Source: Thraustochytrium sp. TN22
Lineage: Eukaryota > Sar > Bigyra > Thraustochytrida > Thraustochytriidae
Direction of reading: 5' to 3'
DNA length: 52,559 nt
NCBI GenBank assembly: GCA_013306675.1
Contig: JABLUY010000255.1
Location: 1-52,559, forward strand
Shown: piece by piece, positions 9,251 to 19,220 of the stretch
Layout of the letters: each line of letters begins with the position of its first letter
How positions within the stretch are numbered: position 1 is the stretch's first letter
The notes under the pieces: model-generated
Database searches by the model: none
What the model saw: only the letters and a program-made list of their open reading frames with translations
Told to the model about the DNA's origin: nothing
Made by a program: the position numbers and the translations under genes

Positions 9251-9639
9251 CGCGCTCGCTCGCTCGCTCGCTCGCTCGCTCGCTCGCCGCTCTGCTGGTC
9301 CAAACAACACTTGCGCTGCTCCTTACCCATTGATTCCCAGACGCGTCTTTCGTGCCTTTCGCTCAGCGTATCGCTTTAGCCCAGCTAGGGAGGCTAGCCT
9401 GCTGTGCGCTCGGTATTTCCACGGGGACACCTTTTGTGGCGCGGCGCATTTTGGCACGGCACGATATGGCACCTGCTTGCCATCATTTGATGGATTCTGA
9501 AAGGCTACCTGACTCACTCAGCCTCACCTTGTGCAACAAGCTCTCTTCTGTTCTTCACTGTCACTTTGTCTTTATTCAATTCACGTTTCACACTCGTCGA
9601 TGAAAATGTAGTCTTCCTTGGGCATGAAACCATCATGCA

Positions 9640-9690
9640 TGATCGTGCATGGAAACATTGTGCATGAAAACATCGTGCATGAAAACATCT
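9640..9690 (+). repeat. Short tandem repeat, unit gtgcatgaaaacatc (15-16 bases)
   Basis: Three to four imperfect copies lie in tandem: gtgcatggaaacatt, gtgcatgaaaacatc, gtgcatgaaaacatc. They are preceded by a related catgaaaccatcatgcatgatc segment. Confidence 0.8.
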
Positions 9691-9790
9691 TCTTTTCGCG
9701 TTTCACGTGACTGGGCGGCTTTTGAGTCATCTTGGCATGTCATTGCATGGCTTGGCTTGGCTTGGCATGTAGCCCTGGTCACCATACGCA

Positions 9791-10972
9791 TCAGGAAGTG
9801 GCGGTTGCAGTGTCTTCGACGACGGCAAGCGAAGTTTGGGGCTGGTGGACCCGAGGCTGCGGCGCTGCCGCCGGCGGGGGCGGCACTGGCAGGGCCTGCT
9901 GCGACTGGGCCGGGGCCGGGGGCGGGGGCGGGGCCTGATCGCCGGCCACGTCGAGACGCGTCCGCTTGGCCGGCGGCGGCGGCGGCACGCCGTCCGCGTT
10001 GGGCGCGAGCGAGCGCTTGGAGATGCCCACGACGCGCTCGAGCTCGACGAGACGGGCACGCATGTCTTCGAGCGGCGCCTCTAGGAGAACGCGGACGGTT
10101 TCCTCTATTCTAGGCCGGATGGCCTCCACGACGGCGTTGGCCGTCGCCTTGGTGGCGAGCTTGGTGGCGACCTCGGCCGCAGTAACGGCCGCGGAGCGGC
10201 CAATTTTCTCCTGCAGGTCGCTAGCCAACTTGTTGATGGCGGCGCCGGTAACCTCACCGTCGTCCGGCATGATGGACAGAGGTACCGGCGCGGGCGGCTC
10301 CGGCAGCGAGGTATTGGCCAGGTCGACGGTGGCGGACTGCATTGCGGCCTTCTCGGCGGCCACGGCCGCAGCGCGCGCGCGCTGGCGCTCCGACGAGCCG
10401 CCCCAACTCGCGCGCGCCAAGGGCAGCTTGCCGTTGTTCAAGATGGCCTCCTTCACGCTGCGGTGCAGCGCCGACAGCGTCAGGTCGCCAGCCACACGGC
10501 AAGCCTCGCGGTAGCTCAGCTTGCGCCCCACAAAGTCGCCCTGCCCGAGGACGGCGTCCACGGCGTACTGCATACGCTTGTGGTGCTCCGGGTCGGTCCG
10601 CCGCCGATGCGGCCGCCGGATCGCGCGCCTGTCCTTGTCGTCGCCCGCCCGGCCGCCGGCGCCGTGCGCCATCGCGCCGCCCGCCGTGCCGCTGCCCCCG
10701 TTCGCCGTGCCGTCATGCGCCGCGCCCAGTGCGCTCTCGCCGACCTCCTCGTCCTCCTCATCCTCTGCATCGCCCTCGTTGCCGTCCTGAGGCTGCTGCG
10801 CTCGCGCCTGAACCTGCGCCTGCGGCTCGTCCTGGTCACCCTCTTGCTGCAGCTGCCTGCGCCGCTGCTGCGCCGCCTCCGCTGTTTCGCGGTCGTCCAG
10901 GTCGGCCGTCGCCGCCGCCGCCGCCGCCGCCGAGTTCAGGGCCGCCGCCTCCGCCGCGCCGTGTTCCGCCAT
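9791..10972 (-). CDS. Nuclear protein with a psq-like helix-turn-helix
   Basis: From the ATG at 10972 the product is 393 residues; an in-frame ATG at 10999 would add nine. The N-terminus is Ala/Gln/Glu-rich with an acidic run (EDEEDEE). Basic residues (RRPHRRR) lead into residues about 133-185, where KRMQYAVDAVLG, LSYREACRVAGDLTLSALHRSVK matches the spacing of the psq/CENP-B type helix-turn-helix. That fold binds DNA and is common in transcription factors and in domesticated transposase proteins. After an Ala-rich helical region, about 265-320 look like a coiled coil (RPRIEETVRVLLEAPLEDMRARLVELERV). PPAKRTRL is a likely nuclear signal, and the rest is Pro-rich. The DNA-binding role is inferred from the fold pattern only. 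The open frame continues far upstream as Arg-rich filler and was not used. Confidence 0.65.
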   Translation of the reverse strand: MAEHGAAEAAALNSAAAAAAATADLDDRETAEAAQQRRRQLQQEGDQDEPQAQVQARAQQPQDGNEGDAEDEEDEEVGESALGAAHDGTANGGSGTAGGAMAHGAGGRAGDDKDRRAIRRPHRRRTDPEHHKRMQYAVDAVLGQGDFVGRKLSYREACRVAGDLTLSALHRSVKEAILNNGKLPLARASWGGSSERQRARAAAVAAEKAAMQSATVDLANTSLPEPPAPVPLSIMPDDGEVTGAAINKLASDLQEKIGRSAAVTAAEVATKLATKATANAVVEAIRPRIEETVRVLLEAPLEDMRARLVELERVVGISKRSLAPNADGVPPPPPAKRTRLDVAGDQAPPPPPAPAQSQQALPVPPPPAAAPQPRVHQPQTSLAVVEDTATATS

Positions 10973-11698
10973 GTCCGAGGGCGCGGCGCTGTTCTGCATG
11001 CTACGTCGCGTCGCGCGCCGCCGCGTCCTCGCGCGCGCCGCGCGCGCCGCCGCCCCCTCGCCCGCGCCCGCGCGAGCCCGCCCGCCCGCCGCCTGCCGCG
11101 ATTTGCGCCCCGCCCGTGACCTGGCACAGCTCACCTGCCTGCGCGCGCGCGCGCGCTCGCCCACGCCCGCGCTCTCGCGCTCTCGCGCTCGCGCGCGCAG
11201 CCCCGCGCCCGCCGCCCGCGCCCGCCGCCGCCGCGCGCCCGCGCCGCGCCGCGCCGCCCGAGGTTTTTCCCAAGGGCTTTCGTTTCGTTCTTTTGCTGTC
11301 TCATCTCCGGCCGGGCTTCGCGGCGCCGAGTCGCCGACTCGAACTCGGACACGGCCTTGGACGAGATGAAGCGGCGCCGCGGCCGGGCGTTCACAGTCAG
11401 GCTGGCTGCAACGCCGCGACTCGGAGGCTGACTGTGAGTCGCGGAGTCGACGCCTCTGTCGTCGTTTTCTCCTCGTGTACTCGTGCGCTGTGTTCTTCGG
11501 CAAGCGACGGCGGTGTAGCAGGTTTGTAGCAGGCGGCAAGCTCGCCGGCACCGCCTTCAAGTTGCATTCCAAGTTGCACGCAGTGGCAAATGGCAGAAGA
11601 ATCATCATTGTCATCATCATCATTGTCATCGTGTGTCAGCCGGGCCGCGTGCATCGGACGAAGCAGCGACCAGGCAAAGGGAGGGGCTTCGGACGTGG
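10973..11698. other. Promoter region of the helix-turn-helix gene and 3' flank of the receptor-like gene
   Basis: Very GC-rich sequence with GC/CGCGCG runs near 11030-11230, then a more mixed part containing a cat/atc-rich microsatellite (about 11602-11632). The open frames crossing it are Arg/Ala compositional artefacts. I see no gene. Confidence 0.5.
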
Positions 11699-14600
11699 CT
11701 AAGCCTGCGTGAGGGTGTTGGAGGCCTCGCGGTCCTGAGCAGCCTCGTGCGGCTGGTGCATGGCCATAGTGACAGGGCCGTCGTCGTCCCAGCGGCCAAA
11801 CTGGAGCTTGATGATCTTGTCGGACTTCTTGATGAGCTCGGAGACCTCGACGAAGGACTTGCCGGCGACCTTCTTGTCGTTGACGGCGACGAGTTCGTCC
11901 TTGAGGCCGACCAGGCCGGTGGCCTCGATAGGGCCCCACGAGCCTGACATGGGCAGGTCGCGGAAGCCAGCGACAATGACGCGGTTGTCGTTGGTCCAGC
12001 CGAGGCTGAGGCCGAGGCCGTTGCTCATGTCGACCGTGACATCGAACTGGTTGTTGGGCAGCTCGTGGTAGGCAATGGGCTTGCACTTGCGGAAGCGCAG
12101 GTGGTACGGGATGGGCTGGCCGTCCTCGCCGTAAATCTCCTCGTGCTCGCGGTGCGGCGGGCGGAAGATGTCCGGGATGGGGTCGTTGGCCGCCCCGTGC
12201 ACGGCCTGGATGCGGGCCACGGGCACGTTGGTCTCGACGGCGCCGTCATCCTCGAACTCCAGGTTGTAGGTGCCGTTGGCCTCGTTCAGCTCCATGATCT
12301 GCGCGTAGCGCCACGAAGTCTCCGGGACGGCGCAGCGCACCTCCACCTCGTCGCCCACGGCCAGACCGCCAGCGGCGTTGTTGGCGTCCTGCTCATACAG
12401 GCCAGGCGCGCGGCGGATGCGGTCCGAAGGCACCTTGTCGTCCTCGAACTGCTCGCCATTGTCCGTGAAGGTGACGGCGAAGGCGGTGCGGCCGCCCGCC
12501 GGCGTGGCCGTGACGCGCGCCGGCCGCCACGCCTGGCCGCTCGCGTCGCCCGGGGTCATGGCGCTAGCGCGCACACGCTGGCCCACACTAAAGGTCGGGC
12601 GGAAGACCTGCGCAAAGGCGAGGTTCTTCAGCGTCCTGCCGCCGACCTGCTCCGTTACGCTGCACATCTCCCTGTCCAGGTCCACGGCCGCCACCATGGC
12701 GCGCACCACCTTGTCGTCGCCCTCCTGCTGCACGTCGACCAGCTCGCCAACGACCGGGACGAAGCGGCGCACGTCGCCGCGCCTGACGACGACGGCGTCG
12801 GAGGCGTCCGCGGAGGAGAAACCGTCATCGGCGGCATCTTCGGCATCGGCGCCGAGCGGCGCGAAGCGGACCTGGTAGGTCTCAGACGGGACGTTGCGCG
12901 AGACGACGGTGGCGCGCAGGAAGCGGCGCTCCTGCGGGTGCAGCGCCTCCACGAGGGTTCCCTCGGTAAGCGTCATGAGCGGCTTGCGCACGAGCGCACC
13001 ACCGACCGCGGTCTCGGGCGCCAGGTCTGGCTCCTCGTAGGTGAGATCGTAGGCGTCGTTCTTGAGGACGCGAGAGACGGTGGCGCTGTACCAGGACTGG
13101 CCGGCGCCGTACTGCGCCTCGACCTGCTCGCCCTGGGCAAAGTCGGACCGCGCCGCCTGCACGGCCGAGAGCGCCACCACCTGCTCGCGCTTGTCCGACG
13201 CCATGTTGTCGAGGATGACGGAGATGTTTCCGCCGCCGTTCAAGGCCGAGACGGAGCCCTTGTGCCAAGCCTCCGGCTCGCCCGAATCGTCAAAGTCGCC
13301 CTGCGCCTCGATGCGGTCGCCCAGCGCAAAGCCGTGCGACACGGGCTCCGCCGGGCCGTCGGCGCCGGCCAGCCAGCTCTTGGCCGGCTTGGCGGCCTCC
13401 AGGTCGTCCGCCGCAGACAGCTTGCGGTCCTGCTCGCGGCGGCGCTGCTGGCGGCGGCGCGCCAGGACGAGCGCGACGAGCGCGATGAGCGCCAGAAAGC
13501 CGACCACCACGCCGATAATGATGCCGATGTTCGACCCGGACCCGTCCGGCCCGCCCGAGCCCGTGGGCGCCTCCACCGCGCTGACGCAGGTCTCCTCGTC
13601 CAGCGTCACCTGGCCCTCGGCCAGCTTCGCGTCCACGTCCACGTCCGTCGCCAGGTATACGGTGTACTGGTCGAAGGCGTCCTCGGCCGAGCACAGCATG
13701 ACGGTCTCGTTGCTGCCGCCCACTTCGTTGGGCGCGACCTGGATCGTGGCGCCGGTGGTCGTGTTGGTCAGCACGCATACAAAGTCCGAGGTCGGCAGGA
13801 GGCCGAGCGAGGTGCCGGTCAGCTCCACCTCCGTGAACGACTTGCCGGGCTCCGTGGAGCAGCTTGCGCTGCTGGCCCGGGACGTGACACAGTTGCTGTC
13901 CAGCGTCGAGGCGCGAATGTCCAGTGGCGCTGACGTCACCATGTTCACAGCGCCCAGCGCGACCGTGAGCTGGTCCATCACCACGGCGCGGTCCAGCACC
14001 TCGCGCACCGTGCAGGCGATGAGATCGCTCCCGCCGGCCGTCGTGGACACGGCCGTCTCGAAGCCGGCGTTGTCCATCCCGGCGCACGCGACGCCGGCGA
14101 AGCTGTCGTTGTTCCACGCCTTGTAAGCACCCAGGGTGGCGCCCGTGAGCTCCACCGTGACAGTCTCACCGGCGCAGAGCGACGTGGAGGTGCCCACGTC
14201 GATGCACGAGCGGCCGGCCGTGGCGGGGAAAGTGACCTCCTTGACGGTTTGGTTGCTCGTGCCGTCGACCGCCACGACGAGGCGGATGCCGGTGTAGTTG
14301 CCACCCTTGTCCACGGGCGACCAACCGTCTGCCTGGCACTCGACGCTGGGGCTGGAGCCGCCCGTAAAGAGCGGCGCAGCCGAGACCGTGTCGGCGCCGG
14401 CTTCGGCGCCGTCGAACTCGCAAAACACCAGGCTCTCGTTCTTGCCCAGCGTGATGGCCGACCGGCCGCCCAGGAGCAGCTTGACAGCGGCGCGCTGGCA
14501 GTCCTGCTCGCTCTCCGAGAGGCCATCCCCCTGCGACAGGTCGCCGGAGCACACCTGCGCCTTGTACCCGCTGGTGAAGTCGACCGGCGAGCCGATGGTC

Positions 14601-17600
14601 TCGTTGACACTGCCCGTGTTCACCACGAGCTGCACGGAAGAGTAGACGCCCTTGTTGTAGCTGGCGGACCGGAAGGGCTCCCAGCGGTCCGACTCGCACT
14701 GCACGGAGCCGTCCGCAAGCAGGGCGGCCTGCGTCACGTCCGGCTCGGTCACGCTGGCGTCCCACTCCGGGTCCACAGTCCACTCGCAGAGCCACTGCTC
14801 GAGCTCCTCGACGGAAGCGCCGTCGCGCACCACGACCGTGCTCTCGTTGAAGCGCGCCAGCAGGTACTCGATGGTCTTGCCGGAAAATGCCGTCGACAAG
14901 CCGTCGCCCAGGCAGTAGGTCGGGTCCTCCGAGGACGAGGTCTGCAGCTCGCGGCGGGTCGCGTCGTCCGTCTGCTCCGCCACGGAGATGGCGTTGCCCA
15001 AGCAGTCGCCCTCGGCCACCAGCTCGTAGGCGCCCAGTTCCACTGCGACGATGGATGCGGTCGACCCGGCCTTGCGCGGCACGAGCAGGGACTCGACGCG
15101 GCCGCCCTCCAAGGTGGCGTCGGGCGGGAGTGCGCACTGGATTCCGCTGCTCGTGACCGTGCCGGCGGTGGAGTCGCCCGACGCAAAGTTGCACTGCAGA
15201 GCGCCATTGGAGGTCTCCTCGACCTCTTCCAGCAGCGTCGCGAGGCTCGTACCGCCATTCACGAAGATGCTGGCGCTCTCGGCCAGGCAAACGGGCTCGT
15301 CCGAGTCGCCCGTGGAGCCAAACTGGCCGACGTGCGCGGTCAGGCAGGGCGACCCGGTGTTGACGTCGAGTGCCACGGTCTTGTTCATGAGCGCCCTGAT
15401 GTTGGTGCCCTCGCCCGCGTCGCAGTCGTGCAGGAGGCGGACGAAGAAGTCCGAGGCCACGCCGCCCTGGCCCTCGAAGACCTCCGAGGGCAGCGCGCAA
15501 ACGAGGCCGCCCGTCGCCGCGTCGCGCTGCGGCGCCACGATGATGGCCGAAGCGTCGCCGGCCTGCGGCAGGCCGCCGGCGAAGACGCACTGCGCGTCGC
15601 TCGCAATGACGCCCTCGGCCGTGCTCCCGGTGAAGAGCGCCGCGGCGCCGCCAGCCGAGTTGTCCGCAGACCAGCAGCGCTCCACGGTGCGGCCCGCCAA
15701 AAAGGTCTGCGACGCGGTGGAGCGCAGCTGGAGCGAGAGGCACGGGTTCACGTCGGAGCTCAGCTCGCGGCTCAGCACGACGCGGCCGTTGCTGCGCAGC
15801 TCAAAGGTCGTAAAGGTGAGCGGGCACGTGCCCTCGGGCGAGCTGTTGACCGTGTAGCACTGAAAGTCCGAGCTGCCGTCCACGGCGGCCTGCACGCCGA
15901 CAATGTCGGCGCCATCGTTGGTGTCCAAAAAGTGGCACGAGATGGTGGCATCGGAGCCGTCGAGGGCGTCCACGCCGGCGCCCATGAGCTGGAGCGTGAC
16001 CTTGGCCTCGGCGCCGTAGCACGGGACCTCGGGCGACTCGACAGCGACGCACTCGTCGAGGACGAAGGTGAAGTCGGCCGGCGCAGTCGACAGCGCCATG
16101 GCGCGGCCCTCGCTCGTGTCCACAAGGTACAGCGTGGCCTGCATCTTGCGGCTCATGACGCCGCCCGCGGCGGGCTCCAAGAGCGCGTCCGGCATAATGC
16201 AGGTGACCTCGGACGCCGTGGTCGTCTCAGGCGCCACCACATAGTAGCTAAGCGAGTCGTTCGGCTCCGTGACGTTGAAGGCGCAGGCAACCTGCAAGTT
16301 CGAGTTCGCCTTGGCCTCGGCCACGGCCCACTCCACGACGTCGCCCGTGAAGACGGCGGGCGCGTCGTCGGGGCTGCGCCAGCAGGCCGAGGTGGACGCG
16401 TCGGATGCGAGGCAGACCGTGGCGTCGTCCAGAGCGAGCGCGTCGTCGACGGTTTCCGGACCGCTAAAGGTGGCGGACGTCGCGGTCGTGCCCGGGATGT
16501 CCGTGTCGGCCGTGTCGATGGTGACCAGGAGGTTCATGCCGGAGACCGTGGGCGGCATGAAGAGGTCAAGGCTAGAGGCGAGCGAGTCCGTGAGCGTGAG
16601 CGACACCTCGCCATCGGTGATGGCCTCGTTCACGAAGCGCGTCTCGGCGTCGTCCGCGAAGCCGCCGCACGTGAGCGTCTTGCCGTCCGCGTTAAAGGAC
16701 GCCGCCACGTCGCGCGTGTACTCGTAGCCGTCCGCGCCAAAAACGAAGCGGCACGTCATGCTGTACGCATTGGAGTCCGCCAGCAGGGCCTCCACCGTCT
16801 CGCCGCCGATCGAGTACCGGTAGGTGGCCCCGAGGCACCGGGTCGTGTCGGCCGCCGGAAGCGGGGTCACCGTGACGCACGGGGGCCGCGGCACGCTGAA
16901 GCTGCCGGAGGTGCCGATCTTGCGGCGGCGGTCCTCCTCCTGGTTGTACAACTCCACGGTGATGACCTCATTCGTGTCGCCGTTGGAGTAGAACGAGGTA
17001 GGGACCGCACACTCGACGCCGGACGAAATGATGGTGCCAGTCACCGCGTAGGTGGTGTCCGGGACGCCGGAGAGTTGAATATCGCAGACCGGGCTATCCA
17101 GGGCGAGCACCGAGGCGCCGGTGACGCGGATGGTGGCCGCCTCACCGGCGCACAAGTCGCTCGATGCGTCCGACGCGACAAGCTCGATGCGAAAGTCGCC
17201 ATAGATGAAGGCGGCCAGCGAGTTGACGGTCGTGCTGAGCGACTGCGGGTCCTCGACGGGGAAGACCAGGTCCTCGCTTCCGGTGATCTTGGCCACCTCC
17301 TCCGTCTGCGTGTCCTGCTTGTCTTCATTAATGGCGTTGGTGAGCGTGACGCCAAAAATGCGCGTTCCATTGATGGAGTTGATCTCGTCCGCCACGCCGA
17401 TGGAGCGCGAGCTCTCCGTGTCCTTGTTGTCGCCCTTGGACCAGCCTTCCAAGAAGCCGTCCGTGACATAGAGGATGCTCGAGGTGCGCTGAGGCGGGGC
17501 AAGGTCGGAGGACGCTTTGATCCAGTCCAGCGTCTGCGTGAGCGCCGTCTCGGCGCAGGTGTCGCCGCTTGGGTTCTGGCTGGCCAATTTTTGGAAGCCC

Positions 17601-17959
17601 TCCTCGATGGCCGTCTTGTTGCCCGTGGGGTCCAGGAGGATCTTGGGCTCGTCTTTGACGCTCTTGCACCGGAACACCGTGATGGCCACGCGCATGCCGT
17701 TGTTCTCCGCGTTCTCGTAATACGAGCCCACCAGGTCGTACATGGCCAGCGCCGTCTGCCTGCAGAAGTCGGCCAGCAGCTCCATGCACGTCATGCCGGA
17801 CGAGGCGAGGCAGTCCGCGTCGCCATCGTTGATGCTACCAGACGCGTCCACGACGAAATAGAAGTCCTGCGCCTCGTTCACGGCCACCACCTCGTGCGTC
17901 AGCAGCGTCGCTGCCAGCACCACGCTGGCCAGCCACGCGACCGCGCCGCGCGCCTTCAT
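11699..17959 (-). CDS. Receptor-like protein: vWA, about ten Cys-containing Ig-like repeats, TM, about six Tudor/Agenet-like repeats, PDZ-like
   Basis: The product is 2086 residues with no intron. Residues 1-27 are a signal peptide. A von Willebrand A domain (about 32-250) has a full metal site: DASGS (38-42), a Thr in the SGDTC segment, and VTDG. About ten repeats follow to about residue 1470, with a recurring Cys-x-(A/G/E)-G-like start and a hydrophobic-Gly strand (SLCAGETVTVELTGATL is the clearest), resembling IPT/TIG Ig-like folds. There are many N-x-S/T sites. One membrane helix lies at about 1474-1497 (IGIIIGVVVGFLALIALVAL), followed by RRRQQRRR. The cytosolic side has about six repeats of the form G-(D/E)-x-V-E-A...W/R-x-A-x-V, as in Tudor/Agenet domains. 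A PDZ-like domain comes next (about 1968-2056; GLGLSLGW and DELVAVNDKKV). It probably binds a ligand outside and assembles partners inside; both are inferred. The domain order is unusual to me. Confidence 0.75.
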   Translation of the reverse strand: MKARGAVAWLASVVLAATLLTHEVVAVNEAQDFYFVVDASGSINDGDADCLASSGMTCMELLADFCRQTALAMYDLVGSYYENAENNGMRVAITVFRCKSVKDEPKILLDPTGNKTAIEEGFQKLASQNPSGDTCAETALTQTLDWIKASSDLAPPQRTSSILYVTDGFLEGWSKGDNKDTESSRSIGVADEINSINGTRIFGVTLTNAINEDKQDTQTEEVAKITGSEDLVFPVEDPQSLSTTVNSLAAFIYGDFRIELVASDASSDLCAGEAATIRVTGASVLALDSPVCDIQLSGVPDTTYAVTGTIISSGVECAVPTSFYSNGDTNEVITVELYNQEEDRRRKIGTSGSFSVPRPPCVTVTPLPAADTTRCLGATYRYSIGGETVEALLADSNAYSMTCRFVFGADGYEYTRDVAASFNADGKTLTCGGFADDAETRFVNEAITDGEVSLTLTDSLASSLDLFMPPTVSGMNLLVTIDTADTDIPGTTATSATFSGPETVDDALALDDATVCLASDASTSACWRSPDDAPAVFTGDVVEWAVAEAKANSNLQVACAFNVTEPNDSLSYYVVAPETTTASEVTCIMPDALLEPAAGGVMSRKMQATLYLVDTSEGRAMALSTAPADFTFVLDECVAVESPEVPCYGAEAKVTLQLMGAGVDALDGSDATISCHFLDTNDGADIVGVQAAVDGSSDFQCYTVNSSPEGTCPLTFTTFELRSNGRVVLSRELSSDVNPCLSLQLRSTASQTFLAGRTVERCWSADNSAGGAAALFTGSTAEGVIASDAQCVFAGGLPQAGDASAIIVAPQRDAATGGLVCALPSEVFEGQGGVASDFFVRLLHDCDAGEGTNIRALMNKTVALDVNTGSPCLTAHVGQFGSTGDSDEPVCLAESASIFVNGGTSLATLLEEVEETSNGALQCNFASGDSTAGTVTSSGIQCALPPDATLEGGRVESLLVPRKAGSTASIVAVELGAYELVAEGDCLGNAISVAEQTDDATRRELQTSSSEDPTYCLGDGLSTAFSGKTIEYLLARFNESTVVVRDGASVEELEQWLCEWTVDPEWDASVTEPDVTQAALLADGSVQCESDRWEPFRSASYNKGVYSSVQLVVNTGSVNETIGSPVDFTSGYKAQVCSGDLSQGDGLSESEQDCQRAAVKLLLGGRSAITLGKNESLVFCEFDGAEAGADTVSAAPLFTGGSSPSVECQADGWSPVDKGGNYTGIRLVVAVDGTSNQTVKEVTFPATAGRSCIDVGTSTSLCAGETVTVELTGATLGAYKAWNNDSFAGVACAGMDNAGFETAVSTTAGGSDLIACTVREVLDRAVVMDQLTVALGAVNMVTSAPLDIRASTLDSNCVTSRASSASCSTEPGKSFTEVELTGTSLGLLPTSDFVCVLTNTTTGATIQVAPNEVGGSNETVMLCSAEDAFDQYTVYLATDVDVDAKLAEGQVTLDEETCVSAVEAPTGSGGPDGSGSNIGIIIGVVVGFLALIALVALVLARRRQQRRREQDRKLSAADDLEAAKPAKSWLAGADGPAEPVSHGFALGDRIEAQGDFDDSGEPEAWHKGSVSALNGGGNISVILDNMASDKREQVVALSAVQAARSDFAQGEQVEAQYGAGQSWYSATVSRVLKNDAYDLTYEEPDLAPETAVGGALVRKPLMTLTEGTLVEALHPQERRFLRATVVSRNVPSETYQVRFAPLGADAEDAADDGFSSADASDAVVVRRGDVRRFVPVVGELVDVQQEGDDKVVRAMVAAVDLDREMCSVTEQVGGRTLKNLAFAQVFRPTFSVGQRVRASAMTPGDASGQAWRPARVTATPAGGRTAFAVTFTDNGEQFEDDKVPSDRIRRAPGLYEQDANNAAGGLAVGDEVEVRCAVPETSWRYAQIMELNEANGTYNLEFEDDGAVETNVPVARIQAVHGAANDPIPDIFRPPHREHEEIYGEDGQPIPYHLRFRKCKPIAYHELPNNQFDVTVDMSNGLGLSLGWTNDNRVIVAGFRDLPMSGSWGPIEATGLVGLKDELVAVNDKKVAGKSFVEVSELIKKSDKIIKLQFGRWDDDGPVTMAMHQPHEAAQDREASNTLTQA

Positions 17960-18209
17960 CGTGTGTTGTGCTGCGCCGCGCCTGGCAGACGCGAGCCGAG
18001 TCTGATTGCTTGCCAGATGGACGTCCGCCGCTGGCGCGTCGGGTCGTTGACTGGGTGGGTAGGTGGATAGGTGGGAACTACGGGCCTTGCCTTGCGGCCG
18101 AGGGAGGACGGATTTGATGTGACGTCAGGCCCACTGTCCTTGGCCCGGCTCGACAATCGACGAGCGAACAGGCGGGCTGGCTGGCTTTTGTAGTTGCGTG
18201 CCGCGCTCC

Positions 18210-18246
18210 GGCTCGCTCGCTCGCTCGCTCGCTCGCTTGCTTGCTT
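18210..18246 (+). repeat. CGCT tetranucleotide repeat grading into GCTT
   Basis: About seven gctc/cgct units followed by three gctt units, about 250 bases upstream of the receptor-like gene's start. Confidence 0.9.
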
Positions 18247-18570
18247 ATACACGCTCGCGCTCGCGCGTTGTCGCACGCTCGCTCCGGCTACTTGCCGCCG
18301 AGCGATTCCTGCGCCAGCTGAGGTCCTCGATCGTCCGCCTGCGCCAGCGCCTGCGCTATTGCCAGCCAGCGCGCAGCCTTGTCGTTGCCGCTCAGCGCCG
18401 CTCGGCGCCGCTCAGTGCTGCGCTGCACCGCGCCGCGCCGCGCCGTGGGCGAGCGAGCGGTGCCTCTTCGTCCCCCTCGGGGTCGGTCAAAGTGGCCGCG
18501 CGTTGAGAGTTGAGCCCCGCCGAGATGGACGATGGACAGCGCCCCGCGCCGTGGCCCGGCCGCAAGCGCT

Positions 18571-18600
18571 TGCCTGCCTGCCTGCCTGCCTGCCTGTCTG
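18571..18600 (+). repeat. CCTG tetranucleotide repeat
   Basis: Six to seven near-perfect tgcc/cctg units. A second array of the same unit lies at 19053-19075. Confidence 0.9.
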
Positions 18601-19180
18601 CGCGGCTCCCTGCCACCTGTCTGTCTGCGAGCGCTGCCTGCCGGCCTGCCTGCCCGCCGCCGCGCCGCGCCGCGCCTCGCCGCGCCGCGCCGCGCCCGTC
18701 GCAGGCGTCCTCGAATTCGAATTTGAAAGCGGCGCGCGGTGACGACGGGTGGCCTGTACGTATGTAGTATGAATAGAAAGCGAAAGTCCGCGCTCGCCCG
18801 CTCCCGCGGCAGCCAGGCAGCCAGGGCAGCGCAGCGCAGCACAGCGCAGCGCAGCGCGCGCAGTGCAGCGCTGCGATCAAATCGGCCGTGGCCGGTTGGG
18901 CTTGCGTGGTCTGCCAGCTCGCTTCCTTCCGGCGGTGGCGGCCCGTCGCCGCGCGTGTGCGGGGGCGGGCTGTTGCACCGCCGCCTTCACGTTGCCGCCG
19001 CCGAGAAGAAGCCAGCCACGTGCAACGTCCCGCCGTCGGTCCCGCGCGACGTGCCTGCCTGCCTGCCTGCCTGCCGCGCCTGCCGTGCCTGCGTGCGCCC
19101 ACGTGCCTGGGTCGCCGCGCCGTGCTCGGCACAGCTCGTTGTCGTTGCACCAAGCAAGCAAGCAGGCAAGCACGCGGCGC

Positions 19181-19220
19181 AGCGCAGCGCAGCGCAGCGC
19201 AGCGCAGCGCAGCGCAGCGC
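19181..19220 (+). repeat. AGCGC pentanucleotide repeat, eight copies
   Basis: Eight perfect AGCGC units, the longest pentamer array in the window. This one is not next to a start codon that I can identify. Confidence 0.95.

Larger units (their letters stand above)
8953..9790. other. Convergent 3' spacer with microsatellites
   Basis: This is the shared 3' region of the hnRNP-like gene (+) and the helix-turn-helix gene (-). It has no coding pattern. It holds a CT array (9212-9247), a CGCT array (9253-9287), a run of 15-base units around gtgcatgaaaacatc (about 9640-9690) and a few cttgg repeats near 9750. Confidence 0.7.

Noticed and set aside
10973-11629. Long in-frame 5' extension of the helix-turn-helix gene
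   Set aside because: Arg/Ala filler crossing a cat/atc microsatellite; no coding pattern.
14249-18070. 1273-codon plus-strand open frame opposite the receptor-like gene
   Set aside because: It is the antisense shadow of a gene whose codons nearly all end in G/C, which removes stops from one antisense frame. It shows no domains and is rich in Arg, Ala, Gly, Val and His.
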